48,270 bases of DNA, from the NCBI RefSeq assembly GCF_001029505.1, contig NZ_LEKH01000020.1, forward strand, positions 1 to 48,270. The letters are read 5' to 3'. The number at the start of each line of letters is the position of its first letter. The first letter of the stretch is position 1. Origin of the DNA: Rubrobacter aplysinae. GTDB lineage: Bacteria > Actinomycetota > Rubrobacteria > Rubrobacterales > Rubrobacteraceae. A program made the translations under genes and the position numbers. Under the pieces are notes generated by a model that saw only the letters and a list, made by a program, of their open reading frames with translations, made no database searches and was not told where the DNA came from. This document shows, in pieces, positions 46,596 through 48,270 of this stretch.

Positions 46596-47954
46596 TTAGC
46601 CGCGCACCATCTCCAGGACCATGTCCCGGTTGTGCTCCAGGGTCTCCCGGTCGTTGGCCTCGACGTTCAGGCGTAGCAGAGGCTCGGTGTTCGAGGGCCG
46701 GAGGTTGAACCACCAGGTCCCGAGGTCCACGGTCAGGCCGTCCAGGTGGTCTATCTTCGCGCCCTCCGCCTCGGCGAAGTATCCCTCTATCTCATCCATC
46801 TTGGCCCCCTGGTCGGAGACCTCGGAGTTGATCTCGCCGGAGCGCACGTAGGGGTCTATGGGGGAGATCAGGTTCGACACCGGCCCGTCCTGGGCGGCGA
46901 CCAGCTCCGCGAAGGTCAGCATGGCGATGGTCCCGGAGTCGGCGAAGTAGTTGTCCCGGAAGTAGAAGTGCCCGGAGTGTTCACCGCCGAAAGCGGCGTC
47001 GTGCTGGCGCATCTGGGGCTTGATAATGGAGTGGCCGACGCGGCTGCGGATCGCCTGCCCGCCCTCGCTCCACACGAGCTCGGGTAGCGCCCGGGAGCAG
47101 ATGGCGTTGTAGATGATCGTGGCCTCGGGCTCTTTCATCAGGATGTTCTTGGCGACGAGGGTGGCGACGAGGTCACCCGAGATGACCTGCCCCTTCTCGT
47201 CCACGATGAACACCCGGTCGGCGTCGCCGTCGAAGGCGGCCCCGAAGTCCGCGCCTTCTGAGACCACCCGTTCCTGGAGCTCGCGGACGTTCTCCGGCTC
47301 TATGGGGTTCGGGGCGTGATTCGGAAAGGAGCCGTCCAGCTCGAAGTACATCGGCACGTACTCGAACGGCAGGCCCTCGAAGATCGGGGGCAGCATCTTT
47401 CCGGCCATGCCGTTACCGGCGTCCACCACTATCTTCAGTGGTCTCTCTAGGCTCTCCCGGTCTATGAACGAGAGGCAGTGGCGGGCGTACTCCTGGGTGA
47501 TGTCGCTCTTCTCCACGGAGCCCGCGAACTCCGCCGGGCCGGGCATCCTGCCCGACTTTATGAGGTCCCGGATCTGGTATATCCCCTCGTCGCCGGAGAG
47601 GGCTATGGCGTCCTCGCGGCAGAGCTTGAAGCCGTTGTGATCCTGAGGGTTATGGGAGGCGGTTATCATGGCCCCGCCCGGCTCCTCCAGGTGCCCGACG
47701 GCGAAGTACAGCGCGTCCGTGGAGACCAGGCCAAGATCCAGCACGTCCGCCCCGGAGCCGGTCACCCCCTCGATAAACGCCTCTTCCAGCGGCTCCCCGG
47801 AGAGCCGCATGTCGCGGGCGACTATTACCCGGGAGCCCGAGAGCCCGAGGTAGTTGACGAAGGCCCGGCCTATATCCCGGGCTACGCCCTCGTCCAGGGT
47901 GTCCCCGTAGACGCCCCGGATGTCGTAAGCCTTGAATATCGACTCGTCGATCAT
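46596..47954 (-). CDS. Phosphomannomutase/phosphoglucomutase
   Basis: A 452-residue alpha-D-phosphohexomutase interconverting hexose 6- and 1-phosphates for glycan precursors. All four signatures are intact: the phosphoserine loop GAMITASHNPQDHNG (about 94-108), metal loop AAFDGDADR, sugar-specificity loop GGEHSGHFYF, and phosphate loop RPSNTEPLLR. GEHSGH with a bulky sugar loop is the dual-specificity PMM/PGM type (cf. AlgC/ManB). It is convergent with the lipoprotein, 14 bases apart. GAGAG precedes the ATG. Confidence 0.96.
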   Translation of the reverse strand: MIDESIFKAYDIRGVYGDTLDEGVARDIGRAFVNYLGLSGSRVIVARDMRLSGEPLEEAFIEGVTGSGADVLDLGLVSTDALYFAVGHLEEPGGAMITASHNPQDHNGFKLCREDAIALSGDEGIYQIRDLIKSGRMPGPAEFAGSVEKSDITQEYARHCLSFIDRESLERPLKIVVDAGNGMAGKMLPPIFEGLPFEYVPMYFELDGSFPNHAPNPIEPENVRELQERVVSEGADFGAAFDGDADRVFIVDEKGQVISGDLVATLVAKNILMKEPEATIIYNAICSRALPELVWSEGGQAIRSRVGHSIIKPQMRQHDAAFGGEHSGHFYFRDNYFADSGTIAMLTFAELVAAQDGPVSNLISPIDPYVRSGEINSEVSDQGAKMDEIEGYFAEAEGAKIDHLDGLTVDLGTWWFNLRPSNTEPLLRLNVEANDRETLEHNRDMVLEMVRG

Positions 47955-48041
47955 CTCTGTCTCTCTACCTCCGGCTTACTCGGCACTTATTACCCGGCGC
48001 TCGCTGGCACGTCGCCGCGCCGCCTGGTATCGCGTCTCCGG

Positions 48042-48047
48042 TACAAT
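48042..48047 (+). promoter_or_regulatory. -10 element TACAAT near window end
   Basis: TACAAT stands eight bases before an ATG at 48056. That ATG opens only a 29-codon frame, so the promoter may serve the longer frame starting at 48066. Confidence 0.4.
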
Positions 48048-48065
48048 ATCTCTTTATGGCCTCTC

Positions 48066-48270
48066 TTGCAGCCTTTTTCGTCTCCTGCGGCGCTTTTCGT
48101 GCAACCCGTGGGGGACGCTCCGGCCGCTCCGCTGCGGGGCGCTGAACTGGGACCCCGGGCCACCAGGCTGGCCGCCGTCTTCTACGGCCTCATGGTGGTC
48201 GCCGCGGCGCTGTGGAGCGGGCTCCGGGGGCGGGGGCTGCCGCTTCTGGGCGACGCTCCTGTGGCGGGGG
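48066..48270 (+). CDS. Partial membrane protein cut by window end
   Basis: An open frame runs to the last base. After a Pro/Ala-rich start it has RATRLAAVFYGLMVVAAALWSG, a probable first membrane segment. The start could be TTG at 48066 or GTG at 48099. Too little remains for an assignment; a multi-span membrane protein such as a CPBP-type protease is possible but not shown. Confidence 0.5.
   Translation, partial: MQPFSSPAALFVQPVGDAPAAPLRGAELGPRATRLAAVFYGLMVVAAALWSGLRGRGLPLLGDAPVAG

Overview
The window looks like chromosome from a high-GC actinobacterium, most probably Rubrobacter or a close relative. I infer this from gene content and base use, not from a database match. GC is roughly two thirds by eye. 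GTG and TTG starts are common. The isoleucine codon ATA is used heavily, which is unusual at high GC (7 of 9 Ile codons in hisA). Several genes have a -10-like hexamer exactly six bases before the start codon, the geometry of leaderless mRNA. I found no rRNA, tRNA, CRISPR array, transposase or integrase. Most of the window is ordinary chromosome with small accessory patches.

Layout. 1-2.5 kb: end of a histidine operon (hisB partial, a HAD phosphatase-like gene, hisH, hisA). 2.7-5.0 kb: NarL-type two-component system. 5.1-7.3 kb: two divergent cell-surface proteins, a Cys-rich secreted protein with a C-terminal membrane anchor and an LPDTG sortase substrate. 7.3-9.5 kb: an accessory patch in which a DUF4258/DUF2283 toxin-antitoxin-like pair lies between two copies of the 3' end of a neighbouring gene. 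9.8-13.0 kb: ACT-domain malic enzyme, thioredoxin-like ferredoxin and NDH-2. 13.4-15.7 kb: small proteins and an alpha/beta hydrolase with a long charged tail. 15.7-18.1 kb: DrrAB-like ABC exporter plus a GNAT. 18.4-19.4 kb: sortase. 19.4-22.4 kb: minus-strand operon pepA, metallo-beta-lactamase fold, moaB and a hypothetical gene. 22.5-25.5 kb: glycosyltransferase, HisN-like phosphatase and a lower-GC glycosyltransferase. 25.6-26.9 kb: glnA. 27.1-30.6 kb: small membrane proteins, a TrpD-like protein, a zinc-ribbon protein and dodecin.

30.8-38.9 kb is the most distinctive stretch: a CheB-CheR-PAS hybrid, a Crp/Fnr regulator with a G9 tract at its promoter, two paralogous SseB-like proteins, a STAS protein with Tyr in place of the phosphorylatable Ser, a small charged protein, Hsp20, a second Crp/Fnr regulator, and a decayed second Hsp20. 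It reads as a stress or signalling island. 38.9-48.3 kb: YbdK-like ligase, DUF1684 protein, peroxiredoxin, CitG-like protein, a CbiX chelatase overlapping a DR2241-type Fe-S protein, two BON proteins, Mug glycosylase, a lipoprotein, phosphomannomutase/phosphoglucomutase, and the start of a membrane protein cut by the window end.

Links between genes that the sequence supports: the HAD protein in the his operon and the HisN-like protein at 23.3 kb both compete for the histidinol-phosphatase step. The sortase at 18.4 kb is the only visible enzyme for the LPDTG protein at 6.5 kb. The CbiX and DR2241 genes appear to be the two parts of one enzyme known elsewhere as a fusion. The SseB-like, STAS and Hsp20 genes share one strand between two Crp/Fnr regulators.
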